The notes under the pieces were generated by a model. That model saw nothing but the letters and a program-made list of their open reading frames with translations. It searched no databases and was not told where the DNA came from. The translations under genes and the position numbers were made by a program. Source: an uncultured Treponema sp. (lineage in GTDB: Bacteria > Spirochaetota > Spirochaetia > Treponematales > Treponemataceae). From it: 64,000 nt of DNA. The stretch is taken from the NCBI GenBank assembly GCA_946411505.1, contig CAMKEG010000008.1, positions 1 to 64,000 on the forward strand, read 5' to 3'. Shown piece by piece: positions 24,664 to 32,006 of the stretch; positions within the stretch are counted from its first letter, which is position 1; every line of letters starts with the position of its first letter.

Positions 24664-24925
24664 TGTGTCTCAAGTGAAGCTGAACATGTTTTTTTCCGCT
24701 CCGGTTTTTTTTGACGACGGAAAGAACATGTTTTTGGCCGCGGGAAAGGCGATGAAGGCCTACCATTTGGCCGCGATAAAGCGCTGGAAAATTCCTTTTT
24801 TGTTGACCAGCGGACACGCCATTGAGCAGGGCGAAGGAAGCAACATCGAGCGAATGGCCGGCTTTGACGCCAAGCGCATGGCCGAGGCCAACGACGACGA
24901 CGCGGCCGCGCTTGAAGAGCTTTAA
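24641..24925 (+). CDS. Small conserved hypothetical protein
   Basis: 94 residues from ATG 24641 (MGMLKKFDVSQVKLNMFFSAPVFFDDGKNMFL), overlapping the FlhB-like gene by 23 bp. The opening resembles the short N-terminal domain found in front of HD-GYP phosphohydrolases, but no HD-GYP domain follows here. A polar acidic tail (EANDDDAAALEEL) ends it. T. pallidum carries a similar-sized gene at this place in the operon. Function unknown. Confidence 0.65.
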   Translation: MGMLKKFDVSQVKLNMFFSAPVFFDDGKNMFLAAGKAMKAYHLAAIKRWKIPFLLTSGHAIEQGEGSNIERMAGFDAKRMAEANDDDAAALEEL

Positions 24926-24931
24926 GGCGCG

Positions 24932-25303
24932 ATGAGAAACTCTGGCAACACAAGGCCGACTGGCTTGGACGGCGAGAGGCGCGCGGCGGATTTTTATGAG
25001 AAAAACGGATATCAAATCGTCGGCCGCAATTTTAGGACTCGTTTTGGCGAAATCGACTTGATAGCGCAAAAGGGCGAAACGCTTGTTTTTTCCGAGGTCA
25101 AGGCTCTTCCGGGCGGAAATTCTGAGATTTTGGCCGAAGAATTGGGGCAAAGAAAACGCCGCAAGATTATAGAAACCGCTAAATATTTTTTGAAAAATCA
25201 TCGACAATATAGTAACAAGTTAATCAGGTTTGACGCTGTTGTCATTGACATGCCCGGCTTTGAGAGCGTCCATCTGATTGAGAATGCATTTTCGGAAAAT
25301 TGA
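24932..25303 (+). CDS. yraN: UPF0102/YraN-family endonuclease-like protein
   Basis: 123 residues with the restriction-endonuclease-like YraN fold: GLDGERRAADFYEKNGYQIVGRNFRTRFGEIDLIAQKGETLVFSEVKALPGG, with the E..D...EVK catalytic pattern. YraN proteins are thought to act on Holliday-type or flap DNA, though biochemistry is limited. The gene sits six bases after its neighbour within the rplS-distal operon, as in T. pallidum. Confidence 0.9.
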   Translation: MRNSGNTRPTGLDGERRAADFYEKNGYQIVGRNFRTRFGEIDLIAQKGETLVFSEVKALPGGNSEILAEELGQRKRRKIIETAKYFLKNHRQYSNKLIRFDAVVIDMPGFESVHLIENAFSEN

Positions 25304-25341
25304 ATTTTTACTATGGGTGTCGGGAGGATTATTCCAAAAAT

Positions 25342-25557
25342 ATGAGCGCAGCTTTAGACTTTGCTCCTTACGATGTCGCCGAGGCGGATTACGAATATGA
25401 AGATTTGCCTCCAAGACTGATGGCTTTGAGAGCGAAAATCCACGACTCTTCGTACCTTGACAACGCGATTAACAGAATTGCGTCTGTAATTAGCCGCAAC
25501 ATGGTTGACAATCCTGACGAATTGCACTTAAATTCAAAAGAAGGATTGTATTTGTAA
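25342..25557 (+). CDS. Small hypothetical protein
   Basis: 71 residues (MSAALDFAPYDVAEADYEYEDLPPRLMALRAKIHDSSYLDNAINRIASVISRNMVDNP). Acidic N-terminus, then a helical segment; no membrane span. ATG 25342 has GGAGG but 14 bases away, so the start is not certain. Its stop overlaps the next ATG (TAATG). I do not recognise a family. Confidence 0.6.
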   Translation: MSAALDFAPYDVAEADYEYEDLPPRLMALRAKIHDSSYLDNAINRIASVISRNMVDNPDELHLNSKEGLYL

Positions 25558-26018
25558 TGGGAAGAAGAGACAGAAACAACAGAAGAAACAACAGGCAAAA
25601 AAGCCCTTGGGCTTCCATGCGTCCGGAAAACAAGCCCCGCCAAAAGCCGCGCTTTAATCCGGAAACTCCAGCGGACATAGCGGCCCGAGAAAGCGCCATC
25701 CGGGAATTTAAGGCCAGGGAAGTGATTTGTCCCGCCTGCGGAAATGCGATAGAAGATTTGTCGAGCGCCATCGCCGACAAGGTTAGCGGCCAGCCAATGC
25801 ACTTTGACTGCGCCTTGAAAAAATTGTCCGAGACGGAGTCTTTGTCGGCCAACCAAAGCGTGGCCTATATCGGACAGGGCCGCTTTGCGGTCATCACGCG
25901 CGAAAATCCCTCGGACATGAAACATTTTAAGATTGAAAAAATCATCGAGTGGGAGGACAAGAACAATCCCGCTTCTTGGCGCGGCGAAATGGCCGAACTT
26001 TATTCCAAAGTTAAGTGA
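25557..26018 (+). CDS. Conserved hypothetical protein with CPAC…HFDC zinc-ribbon-like motif
   Basis: 153 residues. A basic N-terminus (RRDRNNRRNNRQKSPW) could bind nucleic acid. The central VICPACGNAIEDLSSAIADKVSGQPMHFDCALKKL has two Cys and a His-Cys pair spaced like a single zinc site. The C-terminal half (YIGQGRFAVITRENPSDMKHFKIEKIIEWED) appears to be a small beta domain. It is the last gene of the operon and is closed by a bidirectional terminator. Its function is unknown; an RNA-binding or ribosome-linked role is a guess from context. Confidence 0.7.
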   Translation: MGRRDRNNRRNNRQKSPWASMRPENKPRQKPRFNPETPADIAARESAIREFKAREVICPACGNAIEDLSSAIADKVSGQPMHFDCALKKLSETESLSANQSVAYIGQGRFAVITRENPSDMKHFKIEKIIEWEDKNNPASWRGEMAELYSKVK

Positions 26019-26049
26019 AAAAAAATCCGCCGGAAGGCGGATTTTTTTT
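26018..26049. terminator. Bidirectional terminator between the zinc-motif gene and tRNA-Leu
   Basis: AAATCCGCC-GGAA-GGCGGATTT with A8 on one side and T8 on the other, so it ends both the plus-strand operon and the minus-strand tRNA transcript. Confidence 0.9.
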
Positions 26050-26085
26050 GTCGATGCGCGACATTCAAATCGCGCGAACTGTCAA

Positions 26086-26171
26086 TGCCGAAAACCGGGA
26101 TTGAACCGGCACGGCCTTTTACGGCCGAGGGATTTTAAGTCCCTTGTGTCTACCAATTCCACCATTTCGGC
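26086..26171 (-). tRNA. tRNA-Leu (anticodon TAA)
   Basis: 86 nt on the minus strand. GCCGAAA acceptor pairs with TTTCGGC, discriminator A. Anticodon arm AGGGA-CTTAAAA-TCCCT gives UAA, and a long variable arm CGGCCG…CGGCCG type hairpin marks a class II Leu tRNA. The T-loop is GGTTCAATCCC. The 3' CCA is not encoded. Confidence 0.93.
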
Positions 26172-26253
26172 GACGCAAAGCATTCTAATGATTTTTGAAA
26201 AAAAATTCAAGATGCCGCGCTTTGCCGGCTTGACGCTTCGCGCCGTTCTTGTG

Positions 26254-26282
26254 TTGTTCAAAGCGCCGCGATTTGATAGAAT
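26254..26282 (+). promoter_or_regulatory. tatD promoter, leaderless arrangement
   Basis: TTGTTC, 17 bp, TAGAAT, then seven bases to ATG 26290 with no ribosome-binding site. Confidence 0.55.
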
Positions 26283-26289
26283 GCCGGAT

Positions 26290-27192
26290 ATGTATTCTGA
26301 CACCCACTTTCATTTTAAGAGTTTGCGCGAGGATGAGGAATGGACTCGGCAAGGCGTTTTGCGGGCTATGGCCAGGACAGGCTTTAAATTTGCGCTTGAC
26401 ATTGGAACCGATTGTGACGATTTGCTGTCCAGGCAGGAACTTTTTGAAAATACGTTCGCCCTGATGGCCGGCGAGGAAGGCGGAATGTCCGATGTCGCCG
26501 CTTGCAAAAATTTTCTTTATTTTTCTGCCGGAATTTGGCCCGACCCGGACTCAATCAAAAAACGCGCCGCTTGCGTGGAAACATTGAAAAAAAATATTTT
26601 GGACGCAAAGGCAAGCTCCGACCCGTTCAGAAAAAAAATCTGCGCCCTTGGCGAATGCGGCCTTGACCACCATTGGAACCCAAGCGGCGTTGACAAGCGC
26701 AGCCAAGGCGACTTTGACGCGGCGATGGTGGAGGCCGAGCGCGAGCTTTTTATGGCGCAATTGCAATTGGCCAAGGAGCTGGGGTTGCCGGTAATCGTTC
26801 ATTCCAGGGACGCGGCGGTGGAAACTTTGGAATGCGTAAAGGAAAGCGGTTACGGCGGCCGCTGCGTGATTCACTGTTATTCTTACGGCGTTGACGAGGC
26901 GAGAAAATTTTTGGACTTGGGCTGCGTCATAAGCTTTAGCGGCTCGGTGACCTACGCCAAAAAGTCCAAGATGGAGGAAACTCGCGCGCTCGCGGCCTAC
27001 ATTCCGCAAGAGAGAATTTTTTTGGAGACTGACGCCCCGTATTTGGCTCCTGTTCCGATGAGGGGAAAGCCCAACAATCCAAACTATATACAGCTCACTT
27101 ATGATTTTGTGGCGCAGGCGAGGGGCGTCTCCGCGCGACGCCTTTGCGAAATAGTTGAGGAAAACGCCAAAAATTTTTTTGACATGGCGTAG
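26290..27192 (+). CDS. tatD: TatD-family metal-dependent deoxyribonuclease
   Basis: 300 residues of the TatD family. Metal ligands: the N-terminal SDTHFHF (HxH), E in GECGLDHHW, H in IVHSRDA, H in CVIHCYSYG and D in LETDAPYLAPVPMRGKPNNP. Members are 3'-5' exonucleases used in DNA repair and degradation. An insertion around residues 75-115 (GIWPDPDSIKKRAACVETLKKNILDAK) is part of the usual variable region. ATG 26290 is used; the track ORF starts far upstream in the tRNA region. The promoter places the start codon at the likely transcript 5' end. Confidence 0.92.
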   Translation: MYSDTHFHFKSLREDEEWTRQGVLRAMARTGFKFALDIGTDCDDLLSRQELFENTFALMAGEEGGMSDVAACKNFLYFSAGIWPDPDSIKKRAACVETLKKNILDAKASSDPFRKKICALGECGLDHHWNPSGVDKRSQGDFDAAMVEAERELFMAQLQLAKELGLPVIVHSRDAAVETLECVKESGYGGRCVIHCYSYGVDEARKFLDLGCVISFSGSVTYAKKSKMEETRALAAYIPQERIFLETDAPYLAPVPMRGKPNNPNYIQLTYDFVAQARGVSARRLCEIVEENAKNFFDMA

Positions 27193-27221
27193 TTGCGCTC
27201 GCGGCGAAAAATCGCTACAAT
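27193..27221 (+). promoter_or_regulatory. htrA promoter, leaderless arrangement
   Basis: TTGCGC, 17 bp, TACAAT, then eight bases to ATG 27230; no Shine-Dalgarno sequence. Confidence 0.55.
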
Positions 27222-27229
27222 AAAAAATC

Positions 27230-28477
27230 ATGAAACTTTACACACGCCGCCACTTGTTTTTTTCTACGATAACAACAGTGATTATAACCGCCGCCGTGAT
27301 TTTAGGCGCGCAAAAAATATTTTTGTCGGGAGAGCGTTCCGGGCCGCAAGAATCCGCGGCGCAAGGCGAAGGCGCCGCTTCTGGTCCCGCCCCAGGCGCG
27401 CAAGGCGACGGCTCGCAGTTTTTGCAAAACCAAACTTTGGTGGCCGCGCCCGCCGTTTCCTACACCGCAGACGAGCAGCAAAACATTTCGGTTTACCAGC
27501 AGTTCAACGAGGCCGTCGTCAACATCACGACGCAAGTCATGGGCATGAACTGGTTCTTTGAGCCAATCGCCGAAGACGGCGGCTCCGGCTCCGGTTCCAT
27601 CATAGACAGCCGGGGCTACGTGATAACCAACGTTCACGTGATAGAAAAGGCGACAAAGATTTACATTTCGCTTTACGACGGAAGCCAGTACGAAGGCCGC
27701 GTCATCGGAAGCGACGTTGAAAGCGACATCGCCGTGCTTAAGTTTGAACCGCCCGCCGGAACTGTTTTAAAGACGATTCAGTTTGGCGACAGCGAAAAGC
27801 TAAAGGTTGGCCAAAAGGTAATCGCCATAGGAAACCCCTTTGGCTTTGAGCGCACCCTCACGACCGGAATCGTAAGCGCGCTGGGCCGCCCGATTAAAAA
27901 CTCAAACAACATCATCATTCGCGGAATGATTCAGACCGACGCCTCCATCAATCCCGGAAATTCGGGCGGCCCGCTCTTGGACACGGCGGGCAACATGATT
28001 GGCATCAACACGATGATTTATTCGTCAAGCGGCTCCAACGCCGGAATCGGTTTCGCCGTTCCCGCCTCAACCGCCCGCCGCGTCGTGTCCGACCTTTTGC
28101 AGTACGGAAAAGTTCGCCGCGGCGCGATACAGGCAAGCCTTGTGCAAATGAGCCGCGCGATAGCCGACTACGCGCGCCTTGACATAAGCTACGGAATTTT
28201 GGTCAGCGAGACAGCGCGCGGCGGAAACGCCGACAAGGCCGGCATCAAGGGCGGAACGCAAGCCGTCCGCTACGGAAACTCCCGCAACGCGCGGACATTC
28301 TACATCGGCGGAGACATAATTGTCGGCATTGACGGCGTTCAAGTTTCCACTTACTCTGACTACTATTCGATGCTGGAAAACAAGCGGCCCGGCGACACTG
28401 TTACGGTGACGATTCACCGCAACAAGAAAAACTACGATTGCAAGGTTGTCTTGGCCGAAGAAAGTTCGGTCCAGTGA
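27230..28477 (+). CDS. htrA: HtrA/DegQ-type periplasmic serine protease
   Basis: 415 residues. One N-terminal hydrophobic anchor (LFFSTITTVIITAAVILGAQ), a low-complexity linker, then a trypsin-like domain with His in VITNVHVIEKA, Asp in ESDIAVLKF and Ser in INPGNSGGPLLD; the triad is complete. One PDZ domain follows (GILVSETARGGNADKAGIKGG … GDIIVGIDGVQV). It degrades misfolded envelope proteins. A single PDZ and membrane anchor resemble DegS/HtrA of Gram-positive type rather than two-PDZ DegP. The gene lies directly upstream of uvrB. Confidence 0.93.
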   Translation: MKLYTRRHLFFSTITTVIITAAVILGAQKIFLSGERSGPQESAAQGEGAASGPAPGAQGDGSQFLQNQTLVAAPAVSYTADEQQNISVYQQFNEAVVNITTQVMGMNWFFEPIAEDGGSGSGSIIDSRGYVITNVHVIEKATKIYISLYDGSQYEGRVIGSDVESDIAVLKFEPPAGTVLKTIQFGDSEKLKVGQKVIAIGNPFGFERTLTTGIVSALGRPIKNSNNIIIRGMIQTDASINPGNSGGPLLDTAGNMIGINTMIYSSSGSNAGIGFAVPASTARRVVSDLLQYGKVRRGAIQASLVQMSRAIADYARLDISYGILVSETARGGNADKAGIKGGTQAVRYGNSRNARTFYIGGDIIVGIDGVQVSTYSDYYSMLENKRPGDTVTVTIHRNKKNYDCKVVLAEESSVQ

Positions 28478-28523
28478 CGGCGGGCCGTTTTTGGGCTTGC
28501 GATGATTTTAGGGATTGTTGTCT

Positions 28524-30521
28524 ATGAGAAAATTCGTTGTCCATTCGCCGTACGACCTTTCGGGAGACCAAGGGCCGGCGGTTCAAAAGCTTAGCGAAGG
28601 CTTTTTGCGCGGCGACCGCTTCCAGACTTTAAAGGGCGTTACAGGCAGCGGAAAGACTTTCACGATGGCCAAAATCATCGAGGCCGTCCAGAGGCCCACG
28701 CTTGTCATTAGCCACAACAAAACTTTGAGCGCCCAGCTTTACCGCGAGTTCAAGACCTTCTTTCCCGAAAACGCCGTCGAATACTTTGTTTCCTACTACG
28801 ACTACTACCAGCCTGAAGCCTACGTTCCCGCCCGCGACTTGTACATAGAAAAGGACGCGGCGATAAACAAGGAAATCGACCAAATGAAAATGGCCGCGAC
28901 CTACAGCTTGATGGAGCGGCGCGACGTGATTGTCATCGCGACGGTTTCATGCATATACGGCTTGGGCATGCCGGAACTTTACAAGGCCATGCGCGTTCAC
29001 ATCGAAAAAGGAAAGTCGCTGGACCCCCGCGCGCTCGCCTTGGAGCTGGCCCAGATTCAGTATCACAGAAACGACATGGTCTTGGAGCGCGGAACTTTCC
29101 GCATAAAGGGCGACGTGATAGAAATCTATCCGCCTTACATGGAATTTGACGAGGCCTACCGCATAGAGCTTGACTGGGAGGAAGTCGTCCGCATCCGCCG
29201 CTTTAACGTTGTGTCCGGAAAAGTCACCGAAGAACTTGACGAGACGACAGTTTATCCTGCCAAGAACTTTGTCGTCCCCCAGTCGGAGCTGGAAAGCGCG
29301 ACCGAGCGAATCCAAAAGGAAATGGAGGAGCGCGTCGAAGTCTTGCGCTCTCAAAAGAAAATGCTTGAGGCCGAGCGCCTAAAGACTCGCGTCACCTACG
29401 ACATAGAGATGATGAAGGAAATGGGCTATTGTTCGGGAATCGAAAACTATTCGGCTCCAATCGCAAACCGCGCGCCCGGCGTTCCTCCGGCGACCTTGCT
29501 GCATTACTTTCCCGACGACTTTTTGTGCTTGATTGACGAGGCGCACGTGACCGTTCCGCAAATCGGAGCGATGTACGAGGGCGACAGGAGCCGAAAGCAA
29601 AACTTGGTTGACTTTGGCTTTCGCCTGCCGAGCGCTCTGGACAACCGCCCGCTCAAGGCCGACGAGTTTTGGAAAAAAATCAACCAGGCGATTTTTGTCA
29701 CCGCCACGCCTCGGCCCGAGGAAGTAAAGCTTTCCACGCAAGTGGTGGAGCAAATCATCCGCCCGACTGGCTTGCTTGACCCGATTGTCGAAGTGCGGCC
29801 CAGCGAAGGCCAGATGGAAGACATTTACAAAGAAGTCCGCGAGCGCATAGAGAAGGGCGAGCGAAGCCTTATCCTTACGCTGACAAAAAAAATGGCCGAG
29901 GACCTTACCGACTATTTGCTGGGCCTCAACTTAAAGGTAAAGTACATCCATTCCGAAATCGACACCTTTGAGCGCGTGGAAATCCTAAAGGCGCTGCGCG
30001 TCGGCGAGATTGACGTTCTTATCGGAATCAACCTTTTGCGCGAAGGAATCGACCTTCCCGAAGTGAGCTTCATCGCGCTCTTGGACGCGGACAAAATCGG
30101 CTTTTTGCGCTCGACGACTTCGCTAATCCAAATCATAGGCCGCGCCGCTCGCAACGCCGAAGGAAAGGTCGTCATGTACGCCGACCGCATGAGCGACGCG
30201 ATGAAGGAAGCGATCGACGAGACCCGCCGCCGCCGCTCAATCCAAGAGGCCTGGAACGCCGAGCATGGAATCACGCCCAAAACGATTAAAAAGGCCGTCG
30301 CCGACATTTTGGAACATCAGGAGCAGGACGCAAAGGAAACGGCGGCGATTCAGCTAGAGACGCTTAAAAAGTCCGCCAACCTTATGGTGGCCAAAGAGCG
30401 GCGCAAGCTAATCGAGGCGCTCAAAAAAGAAATGTCCGACTGCGCCGAGCGCCTGGAGTACGAGCAAGCCGCCGCTATCCGCGACCAGATTTTGGACATT
30501 GAAAAGACTTACGGAAAATAG
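28524..30521 (+). CDS. uvrB: UvrABC system protein B
   Basis: 665 residues, full length. Walker A GVTGSGKTFT, the beta-hairpin YYDYYQPEAYVPARDLYIEKD that clamps damaged DNA, helicase motif II CLIDEAHVTVPQ, motif VI LIQIIGRAARNAEG and the C-terminal UVR domain LKKEMSDCAERLEYEQAAAIRDQI that contacts UvrC. It verifies lesions in nucleotide excision repair. ATG 28524 is chosen over the track's TTG 28515 as the family starts with MxxFxxxSPY. Confidence 0.97.
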   Translation: MRKFVVHSPYDLSGDQGPAVQKLSEGFLRGDRFQTLKGVTGSGKTFTMAKIIEAVQRPTLVISHNKTLSAQLYREFKTFFPENAVEYFVSYYDYYQPEAYVPARDLYIEKDAAINKEIDQMKMAATYSLMERRDVIVIATVSCIYGLGMPELYKAMRVHIEKGKSLDPRALALELAQIQYHRNDMVLERGTFRIKGDVIEIYPPYMEFDEAYRIELDWEEVVRIRRFNVVSGKVTEELDETTVYPAKNFVVPQSELESATERIQKEMEERVEVLRSQKKMLEAERLKTRVTYDIEMMKEMGYCSGIENYSAPIANRAPGVPPATLLHYFPDDFLCLIDEAHVTVPQIGAMYEGDRSRKQNLVDFGFRLPSALDNRPLKADEFWKKINQAIFVTATPRPEEVKLSTQVVEQIIRPTGLLDPIVEVRPSEGQMEDIYKEVRERIEKGERSLILTLTKKMAEDLTDYLLGLNLKVKYIHSEIDTFERVEILKALRVGEIDVLIGINLLREGIDLPEVSFIALLDADKIGFLRSTTSLIQIIGRAARNAEGKVVMYADRMSDAMKEAIDETRRRRSIQEAWNAEHGITPKTIKKAVADILEHQEQDAKETAAIQLETLKKSANLMVAKERRKLIEALKKEMSDCAERLEYEQAAAIRDQILDIEKTYGK

Positions 30522-30564
30522 CGCTGGGGCCCGCTTGCTAAGTCCGCTTTTTTTTCTCGCGCTC

Positions 30565-30593
30565 TTGACACAAATCGCGATTTTCTATAAAAT
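30565..30593 (+). promoter_or_regulatory. rpmB promoter
   Basis: TTGACA, 17 bp, TAAAAT; leader of about 35 bases with AGGTGA before the start codon. Confidence 0.75.
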
Positions 30594-30634
30594 GTCAAAA
30601 CTCACGATTGATTATTAAAGGCAGGTGAAATATT

Positions 30635-30868
30635 ATGTCAAGAACATGCGCGATTTGCGGAAAATCTCCGATGCACGGAAACAGAGTAAGCAAGACTTAC
30701 CATCACACACGCCACGTTTGGAAGCCCAACCTTGTAAGCGTAAAGGCTGACTTTGGCGACGGCGGCGCTCGCACAATCAAGATTTGCACACAGTGCTTGA
30801 GAAGCGGCTTTGTGACAAAGAAAGTCCACGTGCCCAAGGAAAAACAAGCGGCTCAAGCCGCCAACTAA
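30635..30868 (+). CDS. rpmB: 50S ribosomal protein L28, zinc-binding form
   Basis: 77 residues. MSRTCAICGKSPMHGNRVSKTYHHTRHVWKPNL is the L28 signature. CAIC near the start and CTQC near the end form the four-Cys zinc site of the C+ type, which in some bacteria is replaced by a C- paralogue when zinc is scarce. It has its own promoter and terminator. Confidence 0.97.
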   Translation: MSRTCAICGKSPMHGNRVSKTYHHTRHVWKPNLVSVKADFGDGGARTIKICTQCLRSGFVTKKVHVPKEKQAAQAAN

Positions 30869-30893
30869 AAAAATGTTCGGGGCAAGCCCGAAC
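30866..30893 (-). terminator. Terminator for the minus-strand metallo-hydrolase gene
   Basis: ATGTTCGGG-CTTG-CCCGAACAT read on the minus strand, followed by T7 (A7 on the plus strand). It overlaps the rpmB stop region. Confidence 0.75.
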
Positions 30894-30906
30894 ATGACAT
30901 TGTGTC

Positions 30907-30936
30907 ATCGCCGCGCTAGCCGCGGCGATTTTTTTT
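30907..30936 (+). terminator. Terminator for rpmB
   Basis: ATCGCCGCG-CTAGC-CGCGGCGAT followed by T7. It overlaps the last codon of the convergent gene, so the two terminators lie nested back to back. Confidence 0.85.
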
Positions 30937-31870
30937 ACGCTTCCAGCCTTAGGCCGTCGTGGGCCGGCAAAACGCTGCCGCCGTCCGCGACGATTTTTTT
31001 TAGCCTCGGATAATCGGGCAAAATTTCCTTAAAATATTCCGCTATTTCCTGATAGCCAAAGTCGTGCGTCATGTGGGTTGTCCATGTGTGGCGGGGCTGG
31101 ATAAGGTTGGCCGTGGCCAGCGCTTTCTCAAAGCTAAAGTGGGTTGTGTGGACATCCTTCCTCAGGCCGTCAATGACCGCGTGGACAAGGAGGCCCGCGT
31201 TGTCGTTAATCAATTTTATCGATTTTTCGCTGATGTAGTTGCAGTCGGTAAGGTATGCCGCGCTTTTCTTTGTTCCGTCTTTTGCGACGGCGGAAATCAA
31301 GTAGCCGGTCGTAGGGATTTTTCCGTGCTTCATCGGAATCGAAATTATTTCCATGCCGCCGATTTTTAGCGGGTTTTTTGGCGTAAGCGCTTCCGCTTTT
31401 TTTAGCTGAACCAAGGGCTTTCCGCCTCCGATTTGCGTGCGGTGGAAAATGTAGTCAAAGTGCGCTCTTATGATTTTTGTCGCGGCTTTGTCTGCGTAAA
31501 TGGGCATGGCCTTTGTGAACTCGTTTGTCGGATGCTCGACGCCGTCTTTGTCTGTGTATTTTGAGACCGCGTTTGGAACTTTTGTATGGCTGAAAATGCG
31601 GATGTCGTCAAGGCCGTGCAAGTGGTCGGCGTGGCCGTGCGTGATCAAGATGGCGTCCAAGGAAGAAAGCTTTGCCGCCAGAGCTTGGCTCCTAAAGTCC
31701 GGGCCTACGTCTATCAAAACGCGCCAAGTCTTTCCTTCAAATTCGTTTTCTATGAGCGCGCTGGCCCTGTAGCGCTTGTCGCGGGGGTCGGAGGATTTGC
31801 AGACCGCGCAGTTGCATGCCACGACCGGAACTCCGTGGCTTGTTCCGCTTCCTAAAATAGTGATGACCAT
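30935..31870 (-). CDS. Metallo-beta-lactamase-fold hydrolase, PhnP-like
   Basis: 311 residues. It begins MVITILGSGTSHGVPVVACNCAVCKSSDPRDKRYRAS, where Cys-x-Cys-x2-Cys matches the zinc site of PhnP-type phosphodiesterases. Metal motif HGHADH is in ILITHGHADHLHGLDDIR; further ligands are MKHGK and the late TTHFSFE and TTHMTHDF. PhnP acts on cyclic phosphodiesters, but without the phn operon here the substrate is not known. The promoter has six bases between -10 and ATG, so translation is probably leaderless. Confidence 0.85.
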   Translation of the reverse strand: MVITILGSGTSHGVPVVACNCAVCKSSDPRDKRYRASALIENEFEGKTWRVLIDVGPDFRSQALAAKLSSLDAILITHGHADHLHGLDDIRIFSHTKVPNAVSKYTDKDGVEHPTNEFTKAMPIYADKAATKIIRAHFDYIFHRTQIGGGKPLVQLKKAEALTPKNPLKIGGMEIISIPMKHGKIPTTGYLISAVAKDGTKKSAAYLTDCNYISEKSIKLINDNAGLLVHAVIDGLRKDVHTTHFSFEKALATANLIQPRHTWTTHMTHDFGYQEIAEYFKEILPDYPRLKKIVADGGSVLPAHDGLRLEA

Positions 31871-31876
31871 GCGGCC

Positions 31877-31905
31877 ATTATCGCGCCAATCAAGCCTTTT
31901 TGCAA
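31877..31905 (-). promoter_or_regulatory. Promoter of the PhnP-like gene, leaderless arrangement
   Basis: Minus strand TTGCAA, 17 bp, GATAAT, then six bases (GGCCGC) to the ATG. Confidence 0.6.
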
Positions 31906-31946
31906 GCGGAAGAGTTTCCGCCCAAAAAAAGTTCCGCCCAAAAAAC

Positions 31947-31976
31947 TTGACTTGAAAGCATTTTAGGGGCTATAAT
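31947..31976 (+). promoter_or_regulatory. Promoter of the hydrogenase-domain chemoreceptor
   Basis: TTGACT, 18 bp, TATAAT; leader of about 23 bases with GGGGTG before the ATG. Confidence 0.7.
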
Positions 31977-32006
31977 CAAAATTCAACTTACATTTTGGGG
32001 TGCTTT

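Noticed and set aside
25933-26289. N-terminal extension of TatD through the tRNA gene
   Set aside because: The frame passes through a terminator and the tRNA-Leu antisense; the metal motif HxH needs a start at 26290.
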